The notes: generated from the sequence alone by a model not told the origin. Positions 9,660-19,632 are shown, counted from the stretch's first letter. The stretch is 64,000 nt of DNA from Pleomorphovibrio marinus (GCF_003347495.1 NZ_QCXY01000007.1:62001-126000), one strand, 5' to 3'. A program made the numbers and translations.

Positions 9660-9895
9660 TTCTTGTATTCTTGGGTTAGTATAAATAAAGTTTGTAGCGT
9701 ACTTGGCCAATACGGCGAAAGTGCAATTTAGGGCAATTTTAAAATCCCTCCTTGGAAAATAGACGGAAATTGCGGAAACCTTGCAATTGATTTGTAGCCT
9801 TCTTTATTGCCTTTCAGGAGTGTTTTTACCAATTGTGTAAAAAAAGAACGGGTAATTGAAGAAATAAACTACTTTCAATTTTCTATTCTACCTCC

Positions 9896-12109
9896 ATGAA
9901 AATCAGTATTTCTTTATCGATAATATTTTTGCTATCGGTGATGGTGGCTTGGGGCAAGGGGCCTGTTTTGCCTGGACTGGAGGCCCAGCGAATTCAGCAC
10001 CCCATAGCTATTGATGCCATGTTGAACGAAGAAATATGGGCTACGGAAGATCATTGGACCGATGATTTTTTTCAGTTTTTCCCTTCCGATACATCAATGG
10101 CCATGGCTCCTACCAAGGTTAAAGTGGCCTATGATGATAAGTACCTTTATATAGCAGCCGTAATGTTTAACCTTGGACCCCGGGATGGGTATGTTAGCAC
10201 ATCTTTAAGAAGGGACTTCAGGGGCAACCAAAACGATGGGTTCAGTATTACCCTTGACACCTTTAATGACGGCACCAATGCCTATCTCTTCGGGATTAAT
10301 CCCTACGGAGTGCAAAGGGAAGGTATGATAGGGAATGGGGGGTTAAATAGAACTGATTTTAACCTGGCCTGGGACAACAAATGGATTTCTGCCGCAAAAA
10401 TTTATGAGGACAGGTGGGTGGCCGAAATAGCCATACCTTTTTCAACATTGCGCTATAAGGAAGGGGGCAATTCCTGGAATGTCAACTTTTATAGGATAGA
10501 CAGTGAATATACAGAAAAAAGCACCTGGGCACCCATACCAAGGAACTTTAACGTCACCAATGTGGCATTTACCCGAAAGCTCATTTTTTCTGAACCCCTG
10601 CAAAAGTCCGGGGCAAACATCGCTCTTATACCCTACACCGCAGTGGGCACCAACAGGAATTTCCAGACTGGAGTGAATGAGCCCCTGAAACCAACCTTCG
10701 GGGGAGATGCGAAGGTAGGCCTAGGGCCTGCCTTGAATATGGACCTGACCTTTAATCCCGATTTTTCCCAAGTTGAGGTGGACGAGCAGGTGACCAATTT
10801 GGACCGATTTGAAATTTTCTTCCCGGAGCGAAGGCAGTTTTTTCTTGAAAATGCAGATCTATTTGCGGATTTTGGAACAGACCGAATCCGCCCGTTTTTT
10901 AGCAGAAGGATAGGGGTGGACAGGGATGAGAATACTGGACAAAACGTACAAAACCAAATCCAATATGGCGCCAGACTTAGCGGAAAACTCACCGATGACT
11001 GGAGGGTGGGTTTGATGAATATGCATACTGCAAATGATCCGCTCAGGGGAATTTCTGGGAAGAACTTTACCGTTGCCGCGCTGCAGAAAAAAATATTTCA
11101 ACGCTCCAATATCGGTGCTATCTTGATTAATAGGGAGTCCATGGATATGGGAAAGGGTGGGTTAGCGGTAGAAAACGGAGATTATAACCGCATGGCAGGA
11201 CTGGATTACAACCTGTTTTCTGCCGACAACAAATGGAGTGGGAAGTTTTTTTACCATAGGACTTTTGAAGAAGAGAACCCTTCGGATGCTGGTACCGCAC
11301 ATGCCCAGCTTAGTTTTAACGATACCAATTTCTCGGCTGGATTAGCCTACTCCTATGTTGGTGAAAATTATAATCCTTTGGTAGGGTATACCCCGAGGAA
11401 CAATTACCAAAGGTTGGCTCCGGAAATTGCATGGCAGTTTTTCCCCTCAAAAGGAAAAGTAAACCGGCACGGGCCGGGATTGCGCTCAGAAACACTTTGG
11501 AATGAGCAGCTGGGGATTACGGATGAGCTGCATACCCTCTTTTATAGGGTGCAGCTACATTCTTTTGCGGAGCTTACCCTGATGATGAACAACCAATACA
11601 CCTACCTGTTCTTTCCTTTCGATCCAACCAGAATGGGAGGGGAGCCATTAGGAGTAGGCACCTACTACAGAAACAATTTCTTGAGCTTTGATGTGAGATC
11701 AGACCCCAGGAAAGTATTTGCCATTGTTGGAGTGGGGCAGGTCGGTGAGTATTACAACGGTACCATGGCAAACTTTTCCGGCAGTACAGAATGGAGGCTG
11801 GGGTATTTAGCCAATATTTCCATGAACTTGAGTTATTCCAGGATCAGACTTCCTGCTCCCCAGCAGGATGCGGATTTACTATTGCTTGGCCCCAGGGTGG
11901 ACCTCACTTTTACCAAAACACTTTTTTGGACTACATTTGTGCAATACAACAACCAAATTGACAACATAAACATCAACACCAGACTGCAATGGCGTTACGC
12001 TCCCGTTTCCGACTTTTTTATGGTTTACACGGACAACTATTTCCCTTCTACCTTTGCCTCCAAACAGAGGGCCTTAGTGATGAAACTGAATTATTGGTTC
12101 AGTATTTAA
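9896..12109 (+). CDS. DUF5916 outer-membrane beta-barrel protein with N-terminal CBM9-like domain
   Basis: A 737-residue secreted protein. After a signal peptide (about residues 1-20) comes a carbohydrate-binding-module-9-like domain (about 30-210), with the usual IDAMLNEEIWATED start and VKVAYDDKYLYIAAVMF strand. The rest is the DUF5916 region, recognised by FSQVEVDEQVTNLDRFEIFFPERRQFFLEN and SRRIG, then amphipathic strands up to a C-terminal WFSI that looks like an outer-membrane barrel end. Substrate and function are not established for the family. It is convergent with the his operon; the 255 bases between them hold a T-run but no strong hairpin. Confidence 0.85.
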   Translation: MKISISLSIIFLLSVMVAWGKGPVLPGLEAQRIQHPIAIDAMLNEEIWATEDHWTDDFFQFFPSDTSMAMAPTKVKVAYDDKYLYIAAVMFNLGPRDGYVSTSLRRDFRGNQNDGFSITLDTFNDGTNAYLFGINPYGVQREGMIGNGGLNRTDFNLAWDNKWISAAKIYEDRWVAEIAIPFSTLRYKEGGNSWNVNFYRIDSEYTEKSTWAPIPRNFNVTNVAFTRKLIFSEPLQKSGANIALIPYTAVGTNRNFQTGVNEPLKPTFGGDAKVGLGPALNMDLTFNPDFSQVEVDEQVTNLDRFEIFFPERRQFFLENADLFADFGTDRIRPFFSRRIGVDRDENTGQNVQNQIQYGARLSGKLTDDWRVGLMNMHTANDPLRGISGKNFTVAALQKKIFQRSNIGAILINRESMDMGKGGLAVENGDYNRMAGLDYNLFSADNKWSGKFFYHRTFEEENPSDAGTAHAQLSFNDTNFSAGLAYSYVGENYNPLVGYTPRNNYQRLAPEIAWQFFPSKGKVNRHGPGLRSETLWNEQLGITDELHTLFYRVQLHSFAELTLMMNNQYTYLFFPFDPTRMGGEPLGVGTYYRNNFLSFDVRSDPRKVFAIVGVGQVGEYYNGTMANFSGSTEWRLGYLANISMNLSYSRIRLPAPQQDADLLLLGPRVDLTFTKTLFWTTFVQYNNQIDNININTRLQWRYAPVSDFFMVYTDNYFPSTFASKQRALVMKLNYWFSI

Positions 12110-12364
12110 GCTAATCCCTTAGGTTCGATTAGGTATTGCTACTCCCTTCGTCCAACTTTGTTTTCCGTCCATTTAGTCGGGTTTGGAGATTCAACTCCTG
12201 TCAGGATTGAGGTGGGTATTTGAAATTCCCGTTCCTTTCTCTTGTGGAGCGAGAAAATCAAAAAAAAACCTCTGGGCTTAGCTTAGATTGAAAATGCTAT
12301 ATCCTGCCTGGTAAGGCTTTAAATGATATGGTTTCGAAGGAATGGATTGCACACTAAGACATAT

Positions 12365-13468
12365 CTACAGTACTCCCTTAGTGCTTGGTAAAGCATTCAA
12401 AGCACCTGGATCCCTTTGTACTGCCATTTTGATGGCCCTTGCCAGCCCCTTGAAAATAGCCTCTATTTTATGGTGCTCGTTGTCCCCGGTAGCCTTGATA
12501 TTAAGGTTGCATTTTGCGGTATCACTAAAAGACTTAAAAAAATGGTAAAACATTTCCGTAGGCATCTGTCCAATTTTTTCCCTTTTAAACTCCGCTTCCC
12601 AGATCAACCAAGGCCTGCCCCCAAAATCTATGGCTACCTGCGCCAGGGCATCGTCCATGGGCAGTAGAAAGCCATATCGGTAAATGCCTTTTTTGTGGCC
12701 CAAGGCTTTAAGGTAAGCGTCTCCCAAGGCAAGGGCGGTATCTTCGATGGTATGGTGTTCGTCTATGTGCAAATCCCCCTTAACCTCTATCCTGAGGTCT
12801 GTTCCACCGTGTTTGGCCAGTTGGTCGAGCATGTGGTCAAAGAAAGGAATACCAGTGTTGATTTCCGCTTTTCCCGTACCGTCCAGATTCACTTGAATTG
12901 AAATCTGGGTTTCGGAGGTAGACCTATTCACTTCCGCAGTCCTGGAAGGCAGGGCAAGAAAGCGATAGATCTCATCCCAATTAGTGGTAGACAGAGTGGC
13001 ACCATCTACCCTCTCTTCTCCCATATAGATGGATCCAGAGCCCAGGTTTTTGGCCAGTTTCACATCTGTTTCTCTGTCTCCAATCACGTAGGAACCTTCC
13101 AAGTCGAAATCCCCATTTAAATATTCTAGTAATAACCCTGTACCGGGCTTGCGGGTAGGTGCATTTTCGTGAGGAAAGGTTTTATCTATATGTATGGCAT
13201 GGAAAATCACACCTTCCTGCTCCAGGGTCTTTAGCATTTTATATTGAGCGGGCCAAAAGGTTTCTTCGGGAAAGGAATCCGTTCCCAATCCATCCTGATT
13301 GGTGACCATTACCAGCAAAAAATCTGTCTCTTCCGCAATTCTCCTCAAATTGCTGATAGCTTTTGGAAGAAACTCCAATTTCTCCAAACTGTCCACCTGA
13401 AAATCCGTCTTGGGTTCCTTGATTATAGTTCCGTCCCTATCTATGAAAAGTATCTTCTTCTTCATCAT
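12365..13468 (-). CDS. hisB: Bifunctional histidinol-phosphatase / imidazoleglycerol-phosphate dehydratase
   Basis: A 367-residue fusion catalysing two steps of histidine synthesis. Residues about 1-165 are a HAD phosphatase (FIDRDGTI at about 8-15; [14 protein letters not shown] later). Residues about 175-367 are the dehydratase, with [22 protein letters not shown] and DNEHHKIEA metal-binding motifs. In E. coli HisB the phosphatase half has a Cys/His zinc site just before RKP; here the segment is [14 protein letters not shown] without those cysteines, so this half probably lacks the zinc loop. It overlaps hisC by 4 bases and is the last gene of the operon; hisHAFIE do not follow. Confidence 0.95.
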   Translation of the reverse strand: MMKKKILFIDRDGTIIKEPKTDFQVDSLEKLEFLPKAISNLRRIAEETDFLLVMVTNQDGLGTDSFPEETFWPAQYKMLKTLEQEGVIFHAIHIDKTFPHENAPTRKPGTGLLLEYLNGDFDLEGSYVIGDRETDVKLAKNLGSGSIYMGEERVDGATLSTTNWDEIYRFLALPSRTAEVNRSTSETQISIQVNLDGTGKAEINTGIPFFDHMLDQLAKHGGTDLRIEVKGDLHIDEHHTIEDTALALGDAYLKALGHKKGIYRYGFLLPMDDALAQVAIDFGGRPWLIWEAEFKREKIGQMPTEMFYHFFKSFSDTAKCNLNIKATGDNEHHKIEAIFKGLARAIKMAVQRDPGALNALPSTKGVL

Positions 13469-14538
13469 TTCTGAGCTTTTGCAGTTATGGATTGATAGTC
13501 ATTCATGGCAGCAATCAAGGCTTTGTTTTCTTCCCAGGTACCAACGGTGATTCGCAGACAATTTTCGCAAAGAGTCACCTTGGACCTGTCCCTGACAATG
13601 ATTTTTTTCTCGACCAAAAATTCATAAATCCTTTTGGGATCCATCACCTTGACCAGAAGGAAGTTGGCATCGGAAGGGTAGACCTTCATCACCACAGGCA
13701 AATCTTTCAATTTTGCATTGAGTTCTTCCCTATTTGACAATATTTCCCTTACCATATCTTTTACCCTACCGTAATTCATCAAAGCAGCCAAGACCGTTTT
13801 CTGGGTCAAGCCACTGATATTGTAGGGGGGTTTGATTTTATTAAGAATACTTACGATTTGGGGAGCAGCATATGCCATACCCAACCGTAGGGATGCAAGT
13901 CCCCAGGCTTTGGAAAATGTTTGAAGTACTACCAGGTTTTGGTAGTTTTCCATTTCCTCTGTAAAGCTGGCCTCATCACTGAAATCGATATAGGCCTCAT
14001 CTACCACCACCAGCCCCTCAAAACATTTGGCAACCTGAAGGATATCCTCGCGTCGCATTTTGTTTCCAGTGGGGTTATTTGGGGAACATATAAAAATAAT
14101 TTTGGTGAATTCGTTTATCGCATTTTTTATCCCTTTAATATCCAATTGGAAATCACGAGTCAGGGGCACCTTCTGGATATTAACATTATTAATATTGGCA
14201 CTTACCTCATACATTCCATAGGTCGGGGGAAGTAGGATTACGTTGTCCATGCCTGGATTACAAAAGGCACGAAATAACAAATCAATAGCCTCATCACTGC
14301 CATTTCCCAGAAAGATATGGGAAGGAGGGACGGATTTTATCCTTCCCAGATCCTCTTTCAATTCCCTCTGATAAGGATCAGGATATCGATTGAAGGATTC
14401 TTGGGTGATACTCCCTATGGGGTTTTCATTGGCGTCTAAGAAGACCCCTTCTGTGCCGGAATATTCGTCCCTGGCAGAAGAATAGGGGAGAAGGGAGGCG
14501 ATGTGGGGCCTTAGTAATTTTTCGACTTCAAATGCCAT
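13465..14538 (-). CDS. hisC: Histidinol-phosphate aminotransferase
   Basis: A 357-residue class I/II PLP aminotransferase converting imidazole-acetol phosphate and glutamate to histidinol phosphate. Visible motifs are [11 protein letters not shown] near residue 80, SPNNPTGN near 155, VVDEAYIDF, and the PLP-lysine segment [14 protein letters not shown] near 215, all as in HisC. Length is normal. The stop overlaps the start of hisB by 4 bases and the gene begins 4 bases after hisD, so it is translated within the hisGDCB operon. Confidence 0.95.
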   Translation of the reverse strand: MAFEVEKLLRPHIASLLPYSSARDEYSGTEGVFLDANENPIGSITQESFNRYPDPYQRELKEDLGRIKSVPPSHIFLGNGSDEAIDLLFRAFCNPGMDNVILLPPTYGMYEVSANINNVNIQKVPLTRDFQLDIKGIKNAINEFTKIIFICSPNNPTGNKMRREDILQVAKCFEGLVVVDEAYIDFSDEASFTEEMENYQNLVVLQTFSKAWGLASLRLGMAYAAPQIVSILNKIKPPYNISGLTQKTVLAALMNYGRVKDMVREILSNREELNAKLKDLPVVMKVYPSDANFLLVKVMDPKRIYEFLVEKKIIVRDRSKVTLCENCLRITVGTWEENKALIAAMNDYQSITAKAQK

Positions 14539-14542
14539 TTTG

Positions 14543-15835
14543 CTATTTTTGTTGGTTTAAATAGGCCAATCGTATACTTACCGCCTTTTCATGCGCTTCC
14601 AACAGTTCGTTGGCTGCCATGGTTTCCACTACAGGACCCAGTTGTTTCAATCCCTCTTCGGTGATTTTCTGGTAGGTTATTTTTTTCACGAAACTATCCA
14701 AGGATACCCCACTGTAACTCCTGGCATATCCGTTGGTGGGTAGGGTATGATTGGTGCCTGATGCATAATCCCCGGCAGATTCCGGAGTGAAATTCCCAAT
14801 AAAGACAGACCCTGCATTTACAATTTGTGGGATCAGTTCATCGACATCCGATACAGAAAGGATCAGGTGTTCAGGGGCATATTCATTGATAAGGTTTACG
14901 GCCTTATCCGGGTTGTTTAACACGACAGCGACACTGTTTTCCAGTGCTTTTTCGGCAATTTTATGGCGGGGGAGAAGTTTTGCCTGTTCCTCCACCTCTT
15001 GGAGGATTTTCTTTGCTAGCTTTTCAGTGGTACATACCAGCACCACCTGACTGTCCACTCCGTGCTCAGCCTGAGAGAGTAGATCTGCAGCCACAAATTC
15101 AGGAATGGCCGATTCATCTGCGTAGACCAACACCTCCGAGGGACCTGCCGGCATATCTATGGCAACTCCTTTTTTTGTTGCTATTTGCTTGGCGGCAGTT
15201 ACATATTGGTTTCCTGGCCCAAAGATCTTATCCACTTGGGGCACCGACTCTGTTCCGTATGTCATGGCCGCAATGGCCTGTGCTCCTCCAGCTTTCACTA
15301 TAGTATGTATGCCCAGGAGTTCTGCTGTATATAATATGGCAGGATGTACTTTGCCTTCGGGGTTGGGGGGAGTGCACAATACCACCTGCCTGCAGCCTGC
15401 AATTTGGGCAGGAATACCCAACATCAATACCGTTGAGAAAAGGGGTGCGGTGCCTCCTGGAACATAAAGGCCTACCCTTTGTATAGGTACGCTTCTGCGC
15501 ATGCAGCTCACGCCTTCCATGACTTCCATTTCCAGATCAGGAGTTTCCTGGGCTCTGTGAAATTTCTCGATATTTAGTCTAGCCTTGAGAATAGCGGCTT
15601 TTAACTCCTCCGATACCAATTCCCTTGCTGCTGCAATTTCCTGCTTGCTGACGAGCAATTGGTCTATTTCCACATGATCATATTCCAGGGCAAACTTCCT
15701 TAGGGCCTTGTCCCCTTGACGTTTCACCTTGCGCATGATGGGTTTGACAATTTTTTCTATGGACTTGGTCTTGTGTACAGGGCGGGCCAATGCTTTTTTC
15801 CATTGGCTTTGAGGGGGGGTCACCAGAACTTTCAT
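14543..15835 (-). CDS. hisD: Histidinol dehydrogenase
   Basis: A 430-residue zinc and NAD enzyme that oxidises histidinol to histidine in two steps. Typical motifs are seen: [17 protein letters not shown] near residue 125, [25 protein letters not shown] and SQAEHG in the middle, then EYAPEHL and [13 protein letters not shown] in the C-terminal half. Length matches the family. It lies between hisG (26 bases upstream) and hisC (4 bases downstream). Confidence 0.96.
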   Translation of the reverse strand: MKVLVTPPQSQWKKALARPVHKTKSIEKIVKPIMRKVKRQGDKALRKFALEYDHVEIDQLLVSKQEIAAARELVSEELKAAILKARLNIEKFHRAQETPDLEMEVMEGVSCMRRSVPIQRVGLYVPGGTAPLFSTVLMLGIPAQIAGCRQVVLCTPPNPEGKVHPAILYTAELLGIHTIVKAGGAQAIAAMTYGTESVPQVDKIFGPGNQYVTAAKQIATKKGVAIDMPAGPSEVLVYADESAIPEFVAADLLSQAEHGVDSQVVLVCTTEKLAKKILQEVEEQAKLLPRHKIAEKALENSVAVVLNNPDKAVNLINEYAPEHLILSVSDVDELIPQIVNAGSVFIGNFTPESAGDYASGTNHTLPTNGYARSYSGVSLDSFVKKITYQKITEEGLKQLGPVVETMAANELLEAHEKAVSIRLAYLNQQK

Positions 15836-15861
15836 ACTGATTGGATAAAATTAAAGGTTGA

Positions 15862-16722
15862 CTAAAGAACCATTTTTTCTATGGGTATTACCAAGATTCC
15901 CTCTGCACCGGCCTGCCTGAGTTCCTCTATATTCTCCCAAAACTGTTCTTCGCTAAGTACGGAATGCACGGAGGACCAACCTTTTTCTGCCAATGGCAAC
16001 ACGGTCGGGCTTCTCATTCCTGGGATTAAGGAAATGATCTTTTCCAGAGAGTCGTTTGGAGCGTTAAGGAGTATGTATTTATTGCCTTTTCCCTGTTGTA
16101 CCGCATTCATTCGGAATAGCAGTTTCTCCACAATACTTTTCTTCACCTCTTCCATTCCAGGGTTACCTATAAGTACCGCTTCCGAACGGAAAATTTCCTC
16201 TACCTCCTTAAGTCCATTCATCATCAAAGTGGAACCTGAGCTGACAATGTCGCAAATGCCCTCGGCAAGCCCTATACTGGGGGCAATTTCTACCGACCCG
16301 CTAATCTCGTGTATGGATGCATTTACTTTTCTGGATTTCAGATAGGTGTTGAGTATATTAGGGTAAGACGTGGCGATGTTTTTACCTTCAAAATAGCTAA
16401 TTCCCGGGTATTCCTCCCCTTTGGGTATAGCCAGCGACAACCTGCATTTGGAAAAGCCCAATTTCTTTATGGTTTCTACCTGTTTGTCCTTTTCTACCAA
16501 CTCGTTTTCACCTACGATACCCAAATCTGCAACCCCGTCTGCCACATAACCAGGTATGTCGTCATCCCTGAGGAAAAGAAATTCTATTGGAAAATTGAAA
16601 GCTGTGGATTTAAGCTTTCCGGTGCCATTATAAAACTTGATGCCGCACTCTTTGATAAGGCTTAAGGAGTCCTCGCTTAGCCTTCCGCTTTTTTGTACGG
16701 CTATACGTATGATTTCTTTCAT
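15862..16722 (-). CDS. hisG: ATP phosphoribosyltransferase (long form)
   Basis: A 286-residue long-form HisG, the first enzyme of histidine synthesis, which condenses ATP and PRPP and is feedback-inhibited by histidine. The start IRIAVQKSGRLSEDS, the DDIPGYVADGVADLGIVGENEL segment (about 50-75) and the PRPP-binding ASGSTL-like EGICDIVSSGSTLMMNGL (about 155-175) are typical. The C-terminal about 75 residues form the regulatory domain (LLFRMNAVQQGKGNKYILLNA...SPTVLPL), so HisZ is not needed. It is the first structural gene of the operon, preceded by a 146-base leader with a His-rich peptide. Confidence 0.95.
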   Translation of the reverse strand: MKEIIRIAVQKSGRLSEDSLSLIKECGIKFYNGTGKLKSTAFNFPIEFLFLRDDDIPGYVADGVADLGIVGENELVEKDKQVETIKKLGFSKCRLSLAIPKGEEYPGISYFEGKNIATSYPNILNTYLKSRKVNASIHEISGSVEIAPSIGLAEGICDIVSSGSTLMMNGLKEVEEIFRSEAVLIGNPGMEEVKKSIVEKLLFRMNAVQQGKGNKYILLNAPNDSLEKIISLIPGMRSPTVLPLAEKGWSSVHSVLSEEQFWENIEELRQAGAEGILVIPIEKMVL

Positions 16723-16802
16723 CTTTTTACAACTGTCTGATTCGAGATTTTGTGTTAAGAAGCGATGGGCTGGAAATAATTAGAAATTCCCCTATAAATG
16801 AA

Positions 16803-16865
16803 TCACAGGCAATGCCGATGGACATGGTGGAGTGAAAAATTACTGTGTTGGAGTGCTTCTTTCAT
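16803..16865 (-). CDS. hisL: His-rich leader peptide of the hisGDCB operon (20 aa)
   Basis: Between a consensus promoter and hisG the minus strand encodes the 20-residue peptide MKEALQHSNFSLHHVHRHCL, ended by TGA. Five residues are histidine, four of them in the HHVHRH cluster near the end. This is the arrangement of leader peptides that sense charged tRNA-His in known his attenuators. The ATG lies only a few bases after the predicted transcription start. The remaining 80 bases before hisG show no GC-rich hairpin plus T-run. However, the leader start (AAGAAGC, minus strand of 16855-16861) can pair with GCTTCTT (minus strand of 16757-16763). So the regulatory outcome may differ from classical termination. 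The His cluster is seen; the function is inferred. Confidence 0.75.
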   Translation of the reverse strand: MKEALQHSNFSLHHVHRHCL

Positions 16866-16874
16866 GATCAATTG

Positions 16875-16904
16875 CAAATTTAACCAGTACTGCTGAACAT
16901 CCAA
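16875..16904 (-). promoter_or_regulatory. Promoter of the his operon
   Basis: On the minus strand TTG (16904-16902) is followed after 19 bases by a perfect TAAATTTG (16882-16875). Both sequence and spacing fit the Bacteroidota consensus. Transcription would start near 16869, directly in front of the His-rich leader peptide. Confidence 0.75.
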
Positions 16905-16933
16905 GGCCTATCGGTTTTTTATCTGGGGTACAA

Positions 16934-17087
16934 CTAAAAATACCCCTCGGGTAACCAATCCGAGGGGTATTTGTAAAAATTTTAGCTGTTAAACTAAACT
17001 GTTCCATTAAAAAATTAACCCAACTAAACCAATCTTCAATTAAAACTTGTCTTCAACTCCAATCTTTCCTCACTGCTGTTTTAATAA
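16934..17087 (-). ncRNA. Candidate small RNA, copy 1 of a tandem pair
   Basis: Read on the minus strand, a perfect -7 box TATATTTG (17101-17094) is followed by about 154 bases that end in a strong intrinsic terminator. The terminator is a TACCCCTCGG / CCGAGGGGTA hairpin at 16941-16969 plus a T-run. A second copy at 17466-17619 shares most of the sequence, including promoter and terminator. An early stem ATTAAAAC / GTTTTAAT is kept in both. There is no conserved reading frame: the only ATG in the 3' half is lost in copy 2. No -33 TTG is seen at normal spacing, but the bases upstream (ATTAATnATCCATG) are also conserved. It ends just upstream of the his promoter. The function is unknown. Confidence 0.6.
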
Positions 17088-17465
17088 GATATTCAAATAT
17101 ACGCATGATGGGGGCTCCATGGATGATTAATCGATGAAATGCGAATTCTCAAGGCTGAAATACCTTTTTATAAGGGTTAAATAAATTGCAAGGGTCTGAA
17201 ACAGGGTAAATTGCCCTACATTTTTAAAGACACCAATTGCTTTTGGAAGCAACATAGGGAATCGAGTTGTTAAATTCTTTCCATAAAAACTTTTGGATTA
17301 GGTCACTTTACCAAATCCCAATTTTTCAGATGGTAGATGAATTATATTGAACCTACAAAGTCATTAATTAACGGAAAGTGCATGAACCTTCAGTTTGGCT
17401 TTGGCCATCTTTGGAAAAGGTCAAGGATTTTATTTACTGGTTCAGTTTGGTGTTTAAGGGGTACA

Positions 17466-17619
17466 ACTAAAAATACCCCTCGGGTAACCAATCCGAGGGG
17501 TATTTGTAAAAATTTTAGCTGTTCAACTAAACTGTTCTATTAAAAAATTAACCCAACTAAACCAAACTCAATTAAAACATGTCATCATCACTAGTCTTTC
17601 TTCACTACTGTTTTAATGA
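17466..17619 (-). ncRNA. Candidate small RNA, copy 2 of a tandem pair
   Basis: This is the second copy, 532 bases from copy 1 and in the same orientation, with the same TATATTTG box (17633-17626), the same terminator hairpin (17474-17502) and roughly 85% identity by eye over the transcribed part. The early stem is slightly longer here (ATTAAAACA / TGTTTTAAT, 9 pairs); the stem partners are kept while its loop differs between copies, which favours a structured RNA over a protein. The 345 bases separating the two copies show no obvious coding potential. Confidence 0.6.
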
Positions 17620-17710
17620 GATATTCAAATATACGCAAGAAGGGATCCTCATGGATTATTAATCGACGAAATACATAAAATTTACGTTGAACTACATTAA
17701 TGTAGGGGTT

Positions 17711-17736
17711 AAAAATTAATTGCTTATCAAGCAATT
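17711..17736 (-). terminator. Intrinsic terminator of the M1 peptidase gene
   Basis: On the minus strand AATTGCTT, a 3-base loop and AAGCAATT are followed by AATTTTT. It lies about 50 bases beyond the peptidase stop codon and just upstream of the second small-RNA promoter region. Confidence 0.6.
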
Positions 17737-17784
17737 GTATAGAAATAAATAAGATCTATTTGGGATATGAGATCTAAATAGACA

Positions 17785-19632
17785 TTAAAATTCCTTTTTA
17801 TTATTATCCCTGTTGATATCGGCCATTCTTTCAGAGGGATCGATTTCTACGGACTTGATTTGGCGAAAGGGAACTTCGATGGTAACTGTTTTTTCAGGTT
17901 CTACCCAAGGCCACCTTTCCGTATGGATGCGTTTGGGTTTTCCTTTCTCTTCCGGCTTTTCTCCCCGCTGAATGGCCAAGGGTAGGTATAGAGTTTCTTG
18001 GCTTCCATCTTGGTAGGTTATCACCACGTCCAAAGGCATAGGCATCAAGCCTTTTCTTTCTAGGGTTAGGAGGGTATTTTCCCCATCTTCTTTTACTGAC
18101 TTTATAGCGTAATCGATGGTCTTGGTAGTGTACACCCAGTATTCCTTGAACCAATCCAGTTCCAGACCACTTTCCTTCTCCATCACCCGTATTACATCAT
18201 TCGGGTTAGGGTGTCTGTATTTCCAAGTATTCCAATATCTGAGCATTGCATTAGCCAGGGTCTCTTCCCCTATAATATAACCCAACTGTACCAAAAAAAG
18301 AGCTCCTTTGGCATAGGCCGCAGACCCATAGGCCACGTTGGTATGAAAATGATCTGCATGAGTGGCTAGTGGCTCTTCCAGACCTGACTCCACCAATCGT
18401 TGATAGCCAGCAAAGGACCCTCTGTGGGGATTTTCTGAGGGTTGTTCACTAAAAATATGTGCCATGGTCAAGCTACTGGCATAAGATGTAAAGCCTTCAT
18501 CCATCCAGGGGTAGAGGCTTTCATTGTTACCCAACACTCCGTGAAACCAGCTGTGAACTAATTCATGAACCATCACACCTACCAAGCTGCCAAGGGTCCT
18601 ATGGCCTGTGATCAGTGTGGACATGGGATATTCCATGCCCCCGTCTCCACCTTGAATGACAGAGAACTGCTTGTAAGGGTACTCTCCAAAATGTTCACTC
18701 ATATAGGATAATGCTGCCGGGGTATAAGATTTAAGCTTTTCCCAGTTAGAAGCTGTACGGGAACTTTTGATGTATAAATGATGTATAGTGACCCCATTAT
18801 CCATTTCTATTTTGTCGTGGGTGTAGTTGGGGTCTGCCGCCCACATAAAGTCGTGCACTCTGGGAGCGTTAAAGTGCCAGGTGAGTTTATCACTTTCAGG
18901 AGTGGGTACTTTCACACCTTCATCCTCATAGCCATGTCCTATTTCGTTGTTGTTTTGCAAATACCCAGTACCACCTAAGGTATATTCCTTATCTATCTTG
19001 ATCCTAACATCAAAATCACCCCATATGCCATAAAATTCCCTGCCGATGTATGGGTTGGCATGCCAACCCTGATAATCGTAATTGGAGATCTTTGGATACC
19101 ACTGGGACATGGAATACCGTACCCCTTCTTCACTGTCTCTTCCTGCTCTCCTTACCTGCAAGGGAACTTGGCCTTCAAAGCGGGTTTCAAACAAAACAGT
19201 GGTAAATGGAAGAATGGGCTGTGGCAAGTTCCCCTCCAAAATTGTTTCCACCTCTTCATAATCCACCGGAAGCCCGTTCATGGTCAATTGTTGAACATGT
19301 AAATAACCAATCTCTTCGGGGCTCAATTTGGAAATTCGGTCACCTACTCGCCTGTCTGGATCGGCAATGGTCCGTGAACGGACATCCATCATGCTGTTGG
19401 GTTGAAAAGCATTATAATACAAATGGAAAAACACCCTATGCAAGGTGTCTGGAGAATTATTGGTGTAAGCAATGACCTGTGTACCTTGGTATTGGTTTGT
19501 GTTTACATCCATGTCCACTTCCATTTTATAACTCACAGATTGTTGCCATCTATCGGACTGTGCATTAACTTGGAGGGTGCCCATTAAAACAAGGAAGAGC
19601 AGAAAACTGCAGGAATTTTTCATATTAAGCAT
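17785..19632 (-). CDS. M1-family zinc metallopeptidase, secreted
   Basis: A 615-residue aminopeptidase-N-like (gluzincin) enzyme. A signal peptide ending near QVNA (about residue 24) indicates export. The N-terminal beta domain is followed by GGMEYP near 340 (the exopeptidase motif equivalent to GAMEN), the zinc site HELVHSWFHG near 360, and NESLYPWMDEGFTSY, where the Glu of DEGF is the third zinc ligand. The C-terminal part is a smaller beta domain. It should remove N-terminal amino acids from peptides in the periplasm or outside. An internal ATG at 19623 is an equally good start. It is monocistronic, with its own terminator. Confidence 0.88.
   Translation of the reverse strand: MLNMKNSCSFLLFLVLMGTLQVNAQSDRWQQSVSYKMEVDMDVNTNQYQGTQVIAYTNNSPDTLHRVFFHLYYNAFQPNSMMDVRSRTIADPDRRVGDRISKLSPEEIGYLHVQQLTMNGLPVDYEEVETILEGNLPQPILPFTTVLFETRFEGQVPLQVRRAGRDSEEGVRYSMSQWYPKISNYDYQGWHANPYIGREFYGIWGDFDVRIKIDKEYTLGGTGYLQNNNEIGHGYEDEGVKVPTPESDKLTWHFNAPRVHDFMWAADPNYTHDKIEMDNGVTIHHLYIKSSRTASNWEKLKSYTPAALSYMSEHFGEYPYKQFSVIQGGDGGMEYPMSTLITGHRTLGSLVGVMVHELVHSWFHGVLGNNESLYPWMDEGFTSYASSLTMAHIFSEQPSENPHRGSFAGYQRLVESGLEEPLATHADHFHTNVAYGSAAYAKGALFLVQLGYIIGEETLANAMLRYWNTWKYRHPNPNDVIRVMEKESGLELDWFKEYWVYTTKTIDYAIKSVKEDGENTLLTLERKGLMPMPLDVVITYQDGSQETLYLPLAIQRGEKPEEKGKPKRIHTERWPWVEPEKTVTIEVPFRQIKSVEIDPSERMADINRDNNKKEF

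Noticed and set aside
14787-15467. Long plus-strand open frames opposite hisD
   Set aside because: They are antisense shadows of a well-recognised hisD gene and show no family features.
16936-16972. The GC-rich hairpin upstream of hisG as the his attenuator
   Set aside because: It lies upstream of the his promoter and is repeated identically 532 bases away, so it belongs to the small RNA genes and not to the his leader.
17337-17543. Open frame on the plus strand through the second small RNA
   Set aside because: It crosses the terminator hairpin of the repeat pair and is not preserved in the first copy; composition is not protein-like.
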